A stretch of 64,000 nucleotides of DNA from Peptococcaceae bacterium UBA5752 (lineage in GTDB: Bacteria; Bacillota; Dehalobacteriia; UBA4068): the NCBI GenBank assembly GCA_002419055.1, contig DIFI01000013.1, positions 106,758-170,757 on the forward strand, read 5' to 3'. The notes below the pieces were generated by a model. That model ran no database searches, was not told where the DNA came from, and was given only the letters and a program-made list of their open reading frames with translations. The position numbers were made by a program, and so were the translations under genes. Below, piece by piece: positions 16,243 through 23,652 of the stretch. The stretch's first letter is position 1. Each line of letters starts with the position of its first letter.

Positions 16243-17442
16243 TTAAATACCTACCGGTTCTGTACCGGTACCGCTGTAAGTGCCGAAGTTATCATAGTAA
16301 CCTGTGCAGTTGATCACACCGTTGTTTACAATCGTGCCTGTGGTTTCGTTTTTGAGACTTCCGCCGTTACCGGTTACGGTAATTGTACCGCTGTTGGTTA
16401 AGGTACCAAAGTTGTTAAACTGACCGCCGCGATCCATCTCCATTTGGCCTGCCGCCGCTACGGTAACTTGTCCATGATTGATCAAGTCACTCATATAAAC
16501 CCCCAAAAAACCGCCTTCGCCAACAATAATACTGCCCGTGTTATCGAAATCAACGCCGCCCAGTGTAATATTGGCATTAACGGTCAAAGTCGCGCTATTG
16601 GAAACATCCAATTCGATAATTGTCAGAGGCTTATTGATGGTAATATCCTCGTTAATTGCAAAGGCTGCCGCATATTCAATTTCCGTCACGGCAGTATCAG
16701 CCAAAGCGCCTTTGAGTTCCGCCAAACTCTTAACAGATGCAACACCGTCGGTTACCACATATGTAGTCGCCGGTTCTACAGGTTCTACAGTATTAATATC
16801 TCCCGCAGTCTGCTGAGCCTGACTGTATTGATCCGCTGTAAACACACCAGCACCCATTAACTTTGCTGATAGCGTTTGACTGCCGTCCTTCAAATTGGTA
16901 TCAAGCGCTGCCCAAGAAACAAGCACAACGTCGGCTCGTAAGAAATTATCAGTATCAACACCATCGGTTAGAATGCCAACCGATTGAGCAAGAGTATCCG
17001 GTTCACTCCAGGAAAAGTCGCCGACTGCATCGTTATAGCCCAAAGCACGCAGTACAAAGGTTAAATACATATCGGAATTAGCATTGCTTGTTCCAAATTC
17101 TGTAGCGGAAACCCCTTTGGTTAAACCATTTACATAAGCATAGCCAACATATTTATCGGCCCAAGACGCTACATCGGTAAAGGGATGGGAATAACTACCG
17201 TTCAGGGCTTCAGATTCTTTACCAAGAACCCGGATCAGCATCACCAATGCCTCTGTTCTGCTGGGGGCTCTGCCTAAATCAAATTCCGTATCGGACACTC
17301 CCTTAAATAATCCCAATTGCTTAAGCGCTACCGCTTGCTCAGTTGCTTCGGTATTATCTGCCGCATATGCCGGCACAGCCATCATCAAGCCCATAACAAG
17401 TATTAAAATAAGTATTAAAAGACCTTTGCTTTTTAGCTTCAT
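16243..17442 (-). CDS. Secreted SLH-domain surface protein
   Basis: 399-residue exported protein with a signal peptide (1-27, ending AYAAD). Residues about 30-215 contain divergent SLH repeats (QLGLFKGVSDTEFDLGRAPS, YVNGLTKGVSATEFG, VGILTDGVDTDNFLRADVVL). Residues about 235-399 form a beta-solenoid-like region with repeating short strands (INKPLTIIELDV, GTLTNSGTITVTGNGGS). The latter resembles right-handed beta-helix repeats of adhesins, but no catalytic residues stand out. AAAGGAGT precedes ATG 17442. Probably cell-wall attached; the binding partner is unknown. Confidence 0.75.
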   Translation of the reverse strand: MKLKSKGLLILILILVMGLMMAVPAYAADNTEATEQAVALKQLGLFKGVSDTEFDLGRAPSRTEALVMLIRVLGKESEALNGSYSHPFTDVASWADKYVGYAYVNGLTKGVSATEFGTSNANSDMYLTFVLRALGYNDAVGDFSWSEPDTLAQSVGILTDGVDTDNFLRADVVLVSWAALDTNLKDGSQTLSAKLMGAGVFTADQYSQAQQTAGDINTVEPVEPATTYVVTDGVASVKSLAELKGALADTAVTEIEYAAAFAINEDITINKPLTIIELDVSNSATLTVNANITLGGVDFDNTGSIIVGEGGFLGVYMSDLINHGQVTVAAAGQMEMDRGGQFNNFGTLTNSGTITVTGNGGSLKNETTGTIVNNGVINCTGYYDNFGTYSGTGTEPVGI

Positions 17443-17500
17443 ATTTAGATACTCCTTTACTTTTATTTATATAAAATATTAACAAATAAAAACATCTCAA

Positions 17501-17521
17501 AGGTGTGCATATTGCACACCT
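17501..17521 (-). terminator. Hairpin between kinase and SLH genes
   Basis: AGGTGTGCA (17501-17509), loop TAT, TGCACACCT (17513-17521). It lies 30 bases past the stop of the minus-strand Ser/Thr kinase gene. The T tract is weak. Confidence 0.55.
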
Positions 17522-17549
17522 AATGACTATTTACTCATATTTCCGGCTA

Positions 17550-19181
17550 TTATTGATAAATGATATCAAATTCTGCCTTAGCTGCTATGGTCTCCGCTAC
17601 ATCGCACATATTTTGACTCACTTCCACAAGCCGCAAACGTGGAAGATCAAGAAGTGGCGAAAGATCTAATACATTAGTTTCCGATAAGTAAATTTCCTCA
17701 AGCAATGGGTAAGCATCAATGCCATCAAGTGATGCCACCGAAGCTTTTCTAATCACAAGTTTCTTAAGCGAATCAATTCCGTTAAACGCCGCTATTGACT
17801 TTACTTTTGTATAGCCAACATCAACCACTTCCAGGCGAGTACAACCGCTGAGACTTTTTAAATCCGAAACATTAGTTTCAAATAGGCCTAATGCATTTAA
17901 TGATGCCAATTCAGCCAGCGGAGAAACATCCTCAATGGGGTTATGCTTTAATTCAATATTTTCCAGATATATACAATCCGACAGCAGCGTCAGGTCACTG
18001 ATATTCTGATACGCCAGCCATATTGTACGAAGATTTTTCATTCTTTTAAGATCGCTAAGCGAGTCGATATAACCCCTTATCACCGTTCCGTCATTGGCCA
18101 TAAAGCATTTGTTATAGTCATTAAACATCTCTGGGTTTGCCGCTGCTTTATTGCCAAAAACATATAGATCGGTAACAGATAATAGTTCTTGTTCAGAAAT
18201 CGGCTGATTATCATCTTTGCCCAAAGCCAACCGCACCGCTTGTTCAATCAGCGGTTCCTCAAATGTGACGTTTGCGGTTTGCCCCATAGATGCATCATCC
18301 TCTTTTAAACTAACATCATCTCTATTATATGCAACGCCTAAAATCGACGCTGCAATTACCAAAACTAAAACGGCGGAAGCAATTGCTTTATGCCGCAAAC
18401 TGCGCCCGGTTAAAGCATCCTTTACCCGAGCAGCGCTGCTATAACGATCTTTGGGCGCAAAGGCTGTGCACTTCTTGACTATATCTGCCAGCCGTTTAAT
18501 TCGAATATTGGATACTGCTTTCTTCACTTCGGTTTGGCCGGTTAAAAGCCAGCAAAGCAATACTCCAAGCGAAAATATGTCCGAACGGCTGTCGGTTTGG
18601 GAAAATCCGTATTGTTCGGGTGGCGCAAATTCCTGTGTACCAAAAAACACTGTATCATTGGATGATTGCTCATCATAGACGCGTGAAATACCAAAGTCGA
18701 TCAGTTTAATAGCGCCGGTATCATTGACTATGATATTCTGCGGTTTGATGTCTCGGTGGATCACCGACGGCGTTTGACTATGTAGATAGCTTAAAATATC
18801 ACAAAGCTGTACACCAAAAGATATGATCTGTTTTTGCGAAAGACTATTACTCTTGGCCATTTTATCGAGTGGCGTGCCTTCCGCATACTCCCGTACCACA
18901 CAAAGCATCTGCTCATTTTGAAACTCTTCGGTAAACGCAGGCAACCCCTTATGGCTAAGCCTTTTTAGTAAATCACTCTCAGTAGTATGAGATAAAAGAG
19001 AAGCATCGGTATAACATTTAACAACGTAATATATACCAGTTTGGCGTTGACGTGCCAACAAAGTTTCTCCTGTCGGCTTGCTGGCCAGACACTCCAGCAG
19101 CTGATAGTTTTGCAGCAAGCCATCAGGGTAGCGACTATCATCAAAACTGCTCAAAAAGTCATCCAAGTCTGCTTCTGCCAT
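17550..19181 (-). CDS. Membrane Ser/Thr protein kinase with external leucine-rich repeats
   Basis: 543-residue Hanks-type kinase. Catalytic domain about 20-265: Lys in YYVVKCY, catalytic loop HRDIKPQN, Mg-binding LIDFG, and APPEQ in the activation segment. The glycine-rich ATP loop is poorly conserved (ASKPTGET). One membrane helix (about 268-288) separates it from an outer region of leucine-rich repeats (about 335-540; ENIELKHNPIEDVSPLAELA and similar). Most bacterial kinases of this type carry PASTA sensors, so LRRs suggest a different ligand. GGAGGAG precedes ATG 19181, which lies inside the end of the upstream gene (23-base overlap), indicating a coupled pair. Confidence 0.85.
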   Translation of the reverse strand: MAEADLDDFLSSFDDSRYPDGLLQNYQLLECLASKPTGETLLARQRQTGIYYVVKCYTDASLLSHTTESDLLKRLSHKGLPAFTEEFQNEQMLCVVREYAEGTPLDKMAKSNSLSQKQIISFGVQLCDILSYLHSQTPSVIHRDIKPQNIIVNDTGAIKLIDFGISRVYDEQSSNDTVFFGTQEFAPPEQYGFSQTDSRSDIFSLGVLLCWLLTGQTEVKKAVSNIRIKRLADIVKKCTAFAPKDRYSSAARVKDALTGRSLRHKAIASAVLVLVIAASILGVAYNRDDVSLKEDDASMGQTANVTFEEPLIEQAVRLALGKDDNQPISEQELLSVTDLYVFGNKAAANPEMFNDYNKCFMANDGTVIRGYIDSLSDLKRMKNLRTIWLAYQNISDLTLLSDCIYLENIELKHNPIEDVSPLAELASLNALGLFETNVSDLKSLSGCTRLEVVDVGYTKVKSIAAFNGIDSLKKLVIRKASVASLDGIDAYPLLEEIYLSETNVLDLSPLLDLPRLRLVEVSQNMCDVAETIAAKAEFDIIYQ

Positions 19182-19638
19182 ACTCTAGATCTCCTCCCAG
19201 CAAAGATTCTCCCAAATCGTAAAGCATACTTTGTGTTTCTACAATACCAATATGATGATTGATACAGAATAAAATGGCGGCATCCCGCTTGATGCGGGGA
19301 TACAGTTGGTTTTTTTCTGCGATCTTTAGTAACTTCTGCGTATTATCTACATCAAGACCAAAACCAAATGCCAGTTGGATGACCTTGTCCCTCGATGGCT
19401 TACGAGTACCGTTAAAGATTTGATGCCCATATGTACGCTCAATTGAAGATTGTTTGATAACCCGCTCCGGTACCTTATCCAATTTTTTACATAGTTGCGA
19501 AATGTACTCATGAAAAGGCATTATACAAAACTGATCCGCGTTTTCTTCGAAGAATCTTTTGAGATCAGGTGCTTTGAAAAGCCGACGAAGTAATGTACTT
19601 GTCTTGACTGAATTATTATTATATACTTGCTTTACCAT
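19159..19638 (-). CDS. Small HTH-like partner of the Ser/Thr kinase
   Basis: 159-residue cytoplasmic protein. The middle part (about 45-110) reads like a helix-turn-helix of the XRE type: KVPERVIKQSSIERTYGHQI followed by GTRKPSRDKVIQLAFGFGLD. The C-terminal ~50 residues are helical with no known motif. The start at 19638 is chosen over the in-frame ATGs at 19653 and 19695 because GGAGG lies eight bases before it. Its stop overlaps the kinase start, so it is likely a DNA-binding target or adaptor of that kinase; this role is inferred from context. Confidence 0.65.
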   Translation of the reverse strand: MVKQVYNNNSVKTSTLLRRLFKAPDLKRFFEENADQFCIMPFHEYISQLCKKLDKVPERVIKQSSIERTYGHQIFNGTRKPSRDKVIQLAFGFGLDVDNTQKLLKIAEKNQLYPRIKRDAAILFCINHHIGIVETQSMLYDLGESLLGGDLEYGRSRLG

Positions 19639-19809
19639 TCCAAAGTCCTCCATGCTTGCCTGCTTTGAGTTTATAAAACACCATAAACTTGCCAATTATT
19701 AACATGCATAAATTATATACAATTTGACATATTTTTACAAGTATTTATGCTTGTTTATTAACTTCGCAAATTAAACAACAAAATAGGTAATATTATCCCC
19801 CCGCCCGGC

Positions 19810-19838
19810 TTGTATTGGCCTTTTATTATAAATATAAT
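19810..19838 (+). promoter_or_regulatory. Promoter of cbiMQO
   Basis: TTGTAT (19810-19815), 17-base spacer, TATAAT (19833-19838). TTGTATTGGCC around the -35 and GGCTAACAA just after the -10 form an imperfect dyad that could be an operator. No cobalamin riboswitch is visible in the short leader. Confidence 0.65.
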
Positions 19839-19868
19839 ATGGCTAACAAATAGTCGGAGGTATATTTC

Positions 19869-20864
19869 ATGCATATGGCAGACGCTTTACTATCTCCTGC
19901 GGTAGGAATCACCATGTGTGCAGTCAGCACTGCTGCTTGTGTTTATGCAACTAAAAAGATTAAAATAGATAACGAAATAGAGGAACAGCAAATTCCACTG
20001 ATGGGAGTCACCGGCGCCCTTATATTTGCTGCTCAAATGATTAACTTCACTATTCCGTTAACCGGCAGCTCCGGCCATATCGGAGGTGGTATTCTGCTGG
20101 CGTCGCTGCTCGGAGCGTATCCGTCGTTGCTGACTATCACAGCGGTTCTAATAATCCAGGCCTTGTTCTTTGCAGATGGCGGCTTGTTGGCCTTAGGCTG
20201 TAATATCTTCAATATGGGCGTTATTCCCTGCCTGTTAATCTATCCACTATTGTTTGCACCTCTAATCAAAAATGGCGTCAACAAACGCAGCTTAACCACC
20301 GCATCAATACTTACAGTAGTAATAAGTTTGCAATTGGGCGCATTTTCGGTAGTAATGGAAACACTGCTATCCGGAGTGACCGCCCTGCCTCTTGGCGCAT
20401 TTATTGCGTTGATGCAGCCGATACATTTGGCCATAGGGATCGTCGAGGGGTTGATAACTGCGGCAATATTGGTATTCGTCTATCAGATGAGGCCGGAGAT
20501 TTTAGACAGAAAATTTCATACAATCAGCAACAGGCTTTCACTCAAAAAAGTTGTCGCAATCATAACTGTCATTACTGTTTTAGTCAGCGGCGGGCTCTCC
20601 CTGTACGCATCAAAATATCCGGACGGTCTGGAATGGTCAATCAAGGGCGTAACAGGCAGTGAGGAGCTGACTGCAGATGGCCCAATTTACGATGCATCAG
20701 CAACGATACAAAAAATCACGGCATTATTTCCTGATTACAGCTTTAAATCCCAGGAAGGCGGCACCTCGGTATCAGGTATAATCGGAGCCGCTATCACCTG
20801 CGCGTTAGCCGGTGGAACAGCATTAATCATTAAACACAATAAGCAGAGGAAAAAACACGCATGA
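19869..20864 (+). CDS. cbiM: ECF cobalt/nickel transporter S component with fused CbiN-like domain
   Basis: 331-residue membrane protein. The N-terminus MHMADALLSP supplies the metal-binding amino end and His-2 of CbiM/NikM proteins. About seven helices fill residues 10-230 (GSSGHIGGGILLASLLGAYPS is family-typical). The tail (about 235-320) contains the PDGLEW motif of CbiN/NikN, here fused in one chain. Start has TCGGAGG upstream. It is the first gene of a cbiM-cbiQ-cbiO operon. Cobalt versus nickel cannot be told from sequence alone. Confidence 0.9.
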   Translation: MHMADALLSPAVGITMCAVSTAACVYATKKIKIDNEIEEQQIPLMGVTGALIFAAQMINFTIPLTGSSGHIGGGILLASLLGAYPSLLTITAVLIIQALFFADGGLLALGCNIFNMGVIPCLLIYPLLFAPLIKNGVNKRSLTTASILTVVISLQLGAFSVVMETLLSGVTALPLGAFIALMQPIHLAIGIVEGLITAAILVFVYQMRPEILDRKFHTISNRLSLKKVVAIITVITVLVSGGLSLYASKYPDGLEWSIKGVTGSEELTADGPIYDASATIQKITALFPDYSFKSQEGGTSVSGIIGAAITCALAGGTALIIKHNKQRKKHA

Positions 20865-21622
20865 AACCGGTATCGGATGAACTGGTAAAACTTGAAATGT
20901 TAGCCGAACAGGATACATTTGTACATAAATGCCATCCGGCTATAAAAATAGCAGTTACTTTATTGTTCATTATAGCGGCTGTCTCTGGCGGGAGATATGA
21001 TCTTGCTCGTCCACTGGCATTATTAGCCTACCCATGGCTGTTGGCAACTTTATCGGCAACGCCGCTTAACCTTCTTCATCGTCGTTTTATTTGGGCGCTG
21101 CCCTTTCCCCTCTTTGCAGGTATCGCTAATGTTATATTCGAACAAAATTCTTTATATATTATCGGCGGCATATCTATAAGTTTTGGTTTGGTTTCACTAA
21201 TTGTACTTATATTGAAAACATATCTGACCGTCATGGCGGTATTTATATTGCTTACCACAACCCGCTGGCAAGATATCAGCGCAATTCTTGAAAAGTGTCA
21301 TATTCCGTCGTTGTTTTGCAATACGCTAACCCTCATATACCGCTATCTTTCGGTGTTAACCGAAGAGGCTTGGCGGATGTATCATGCTTATCTGCTGCGG
21401 GCTCCCCGGCAAAAAGGTATTCGTTTGATGGATATGGGCCCTTTTTGCGGCCAGCTTGTGCTGCAGAGCTATGATCGCGCCAGCCGCCTTTATGCAGCTA
21501 TGAAGTGCCGCGGTTGGACTACATCGTCTTCGGTTGCGGCCAAACGTCCGCTAGCGTCCGCTGATTTGCTTTATTTATTTTGCAGCTTATGTTTTGTCTT
21601 AGCTTTAGTTGTTATATTTTAG
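20861..21622 (+). CDS. cbiQ: ECF transporter transmembrane T component
   Basis: 253-residue EcfT/CbiQ family membrane protein that couples the metal-binding subunit to the ATPase. Contains several hydrophobic helices, the family region RYLSVLTEEAWRMYHAYLLR and the coupling-helix motif YDRASRLYAAMKCRG. The start ATG overlaps the cbiM stop by four bases (ATGA), the classic coupled arrangement. The ATPase gene follows eight bases after its stop. Confidence 0.9.
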   Translation: MKPVSDELVKLEMLAEQDTFVHKCHPAIKIAVTLLFIIAAVSGGRYDLARPLALLAYPWLLATLSATPLNLLHRRFIWALPFPLFAGIANVIFEQNSLYIIGGISISFGLVSLIVLILKTYLTVMAVFILLTTTRWQDISAILEKCHIPSLFCNTLTLIYRYLSVLTEEAWRMYHAYLLRAPRQKGIRLMDMGPFCGQLVLQSYDRASRLYAAMKCRGWTTSSSVAAKRPLASADLLYLFCSLCFVLALVVIF

Positions 21623-21630
21623 GAGTAAAA

Positions 21631-22356
21631 ATGCTTAAAACAAATGATCTTTGCGTCTGCTATTCCGGATCACCGGATATATTACAAAAGTTAAACATTT
21701 CTATCGACGAAGGAGATAGCGTCGCCATAGTGGGCAAAAACGGCGCCGGTAAATCGAGTCTGCTGCTCTCATTGGTAGGCATCGCCGCAATCAGCGGTGG
21801 TATTCTAAAAGTGTGCGGACTAACAATGGCAAAACCAAATCTGCCGGAAATCAGAAAACGGACAGGTTTGGTATTTCAAAATCCGGACGACCAATTGTTT
21901 ATGCCCACGGTATATGATGATATCGCTTTTGGCCCCCGCAACTACGGAATCTCGGAAAATGAAGTAAAAGATGCTGTCTTGAATATTTCATCACGCTTTG
22001 AAATCTCGGAATTATTGTCGCGCAACGCTTATAGGCTTTCCGGCGGTGAAAAACGTCTGGCTGCTTTAGCGGCTGTATTGGTAATGCAGCCACAGCTACT
22101 GTTACTTGACGAGCCAAGCTCTTTTCTCGATCCTTGCGCGAGAAGACGGCTGATCAATTTATTAAGTGAATTGCCGCAAACAAAGCTAATCGCCACTCAC
22201 GATCTTGATTTGGCCCTCGACCTGTGCCAACGGGTAATCATACTAAATAAGGGATCAGTAATCGCCGACGGCAGAACTGCTGATCTGTTGCGTGACGAAG
22301 TTCTGCTGACTACCAACGGGTTAGAGCTTCCGCTATCACTGGGACACAAACATTAA
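21631..22356 (+). CDS. cbiO: ECF transporter ATPase component
   Basis: 241-residue ABC ATPase energising metal uptake. Walker A GKNGAGKSS, Q-loop VFQNPDDQLF, signature LSGGEKR, Walker B LLLLDEPSS and switch His in IATHDLD are all present. ATG 21631 has AGGAG five bases upstream; the in-frame ATG at 21580 inside cbiQ is not needed. Last gene of the operon, followed by a strong terminator. Confidence 0.92.
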   Translation: MLKTNDLCVCYSGSPDILQKLNISIDEGDSVAIVGKNGAGKSSLLLSLVGIAAISGGILKVCGLTMAKPNLPEIRKRTGLVFQNPDDQLFMPTVYDDIAFGPRNYGISENEVKDAVLNISSRFEISELLSRNAYRLSGGEKRLAALAAVLVMQPQLLLLDEPSSFLDPCARRRLINLLSELPQTKLIATHDLDLALDLCQRVIILNKGSVIADGRTADLLRDEVLLTTNGLELPLSLGHKH

Positions 22357-22396
22357 CCGCAGTTGAGAAATTATAAAATATTAAATAGAATTAATT

Positions 22397-22442
22397 AAGC
22401 TGTGCTGCTATAATATCGATTGATATTATAGCAGCACAGCTT
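22397..22442 (+). terminator. Terminator of cbiMQO
   Basis: Twenty-one-base perfect stem (22397-22417 with 22422-22442), loop GATT, ending in a T run. Confidence 0.9.
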
Positions 22443-22510
22443 TTTGAAACATCAACTCGCCGAGTCTGATCTTTTGGTTACAAGCATATCGGTTAACTTA
22501 TTTTTTACTT

Positions 22511-22891
22511 TTAGCGAAAAATGTTCCTTTTTTTGTCAAAATGTGCCTTCATACACTCAAAGCTGCTGTCGCTGATGTCATGCTCGATTTTGCAGGAGTC
22601 AACGTAGGCAGTCTCTTTGTCTACGCCAAGTGACATGAGCATTTGAGCAATAACCTCATGGCGTTCACACATCCGCTCGGCAATCCTAATTCCTATATCG
22701 GTCAAAGTGATATAACCATCGCTGTCCACCTCAATATAGCCGTTCTCACGAAATCGCTTCATCTGTTCGCTGATAGTGGGCTTGGAATATCCCATTTCAT
22801 TCACAATGTCGATTGAGCGTACTTGTCCCTGCTTCTTTTGCAGCATCATGATTGTTTCGAGATAGTTTTCAGCTGATTCTTTAATTATCAT
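22511..22891 (-). CDS. DtxR-family iron-dependent repressor
   Basis: 126-residue metalloregulator of the DtxR/MntR family, without the C-terminal SH3 domain of DtxR. The winged HTH spans about 1-60 (VRSIDIVNEMGYSKPTISEQ). Metal-site residues visible are His in CERHEVI and Cys-x2-Glu-His in SCKIEHDIS. DtxR/IdeR use Cys-Glu-His there, while MntR has Glu in place of Cys, so iron is the more likely effector. AGGAGG precedes ATG 22891. It is divergent from feoAAB; four matching dyads lie between the start codons, one beside its own ribosome binding site, implying autoregulation and Feo repression. Confidence 0.85.
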   Translation of the reverse strand: MIIKESAENYLETIMMLQKKQGQVRSIDIVNEMGYSKPTISEQMKRFRENGYIEVDSDGYITLTDIGIRIAERMCERHEVIAQMLMSLGVDKETAYVDSCKIEHDISDSSFECMKAHFDKKRNIFR

Positions 22892-22905
22892 GGAACACCT
22901 CCTGG

Positions 22906-22921
22906 GTTATGCTTCCCTAAC
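22906..22921. promoter_or_regulatory. DtxR-type operator, box 4
   Basis: GTTAT-N6-CTAAC, one mismatch from the GTTAG-N6-CTAAC of the other three dyads. It lies immediately upstream of the regulator's ribosome binding site, consistent with autoregulation. Confidence 0.5.
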
Positions 22922-22982
22922 CCGCTATTATTGTAACATTTTCTTGTCATCAAATCAATAAAAAATAATATTTATCGTACTA

Positions 22983-23011
22983 TTGACAAGGCGGTTAGGC
23001 TGTGCTAACCT
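22983..23011 (+). promoter_or_regulatory. feo promoter overlapped by operator box 1
   Basis: TTGACA at 22983-22988 and a weak -10 TAACCT at 23006-23011 with a 17-base spacer. The dyad GGTTAG-N6-CTAACC (22993-23010) covers the spacer and -10, a classic repressor position. Confidence 0.6.
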
Positions 23012-23018
23012 ATTACTA

Positions 23019-23034
23019 GTTAGGATTTACTAAC
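23019..23034. promoter_or_regulatory. DtxR-type operator, box 2
   Basis: GTTAG-N6-CTAAC dyad, centred 25 bases downstream of box 1 and just after the predicted transcription start of feo. Confidence 0.6.
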
Positions 23035-23052
23035 CTGCAATCAAACTGAACA

Positions 23053-23068
23053 GTTAGTTCATCCTAAC
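23053..23068. promoter_or_regulatory. DtxR-type operator, box 3
   Basis: GTTAG-N6-CTAAC dyad, centred 34 bases downstream of box 2, in the feoA leader. Confidence 0.6.
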
Positions 23069-23103
23069 AGCATATAGAACAATTTTCAAACGAGGTGGAT
23101 ATG

Positions 23104-23313
23104 ATGCCGTTAACGATGGCAAAAGCTGGAGAACCAAATTCAATCAAAAAGATTGGCGGAAAAGCTGAAACAAGACAGTATCTTGAAAACCTTGGCTTTG
23201 TTGCCGGAAGTGCAGTGACTGTAATTTCCGAAATCAGCGGAAATCTCATTGTAAACGTCAAGGAGTCCAGAGTTGCCATCAGCCGAGATATAGCAAGAAA
23301 TATTATGATTTAA
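23104..23313 (+). CDS. feoA: FeoA-like protein, first copy
   Basis: 69-residue SH3-like FeoA-family protein that assists FeoB in ferrous iron uptake. Starts MPLTMAKAGEPNSIKKIGGK, the usual opening of this subgroup. ATG 23104 fits the GAGGTGG ribosome binding site best; ATG 23101 and GTG 23095 are in frame but too close to it. First gene of feoA-feoA-feoB behind iron-box dyads. Confidence 0.9.
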   Translation: MPLTMAKAGEPNSIKKIGGKAETRQYLENLGFVAGSAVTVISEISGNLIVNVKESRVAISRDIARNIMI

Positions 23314-23350
23314 ATAATTTAAGACTATAGATATAAGAGGTAACATAGCA

Positions 23351-23572
23351 ATGAATACATTAAATAATGTAAAATGCGGCGAAACGGTTACGGTAATCAA
23401 GCTGCACGGCGAGGGCGCGGTTAAGCGTCGCATCATGGATATGGGCATCACAAAGGGTACGGAGATTTTCATCCGTAAGGTCGCACCGCTGGGCGATCCG
23501 ATGGAAGTCAATGTTCGCGGTTACGAGTTGAGTTTGCGTAAAGCTGATGCAGAAATGATAGAAATACAATAA
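23351..23572 (+). CDS. feoA: FeoA-like protein, second copy
   Basis: 73-residue FeoA-family SH3-like protein with the motifs GEGAVKRRIMDMGITKGTEI and APLGDPMEVNVRGYELSLRK. Two FeoA genes before feoB are common in anaerobic Bacillota; they are clearly divergent from each other and so not a recent duplication. AGAGG precedes the start. Confidence 0.92.
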   Translation: MNTLNNVKCGETVTVIKLHGEGAVKRRIMDMGITKGTEIFIRKVAPLGDPMEVNVRGYELSLRKADAEMIEIQ

Positions 23573-23652
23573 CTTGCAGAGGTGAATGTCATCTCTGCAA
23601 AAAATAAGCCTGCCAGTTTGGTTGCCCTAACTTCTATAAGGAGGAATCAATT

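Noticed and set aside
19740..19868. Cobalamin or NiCo riboswitch before cbiMQO
   Set aside because: The leader after the predicted promoter is only about 25 bases; no conserved boxes are present.
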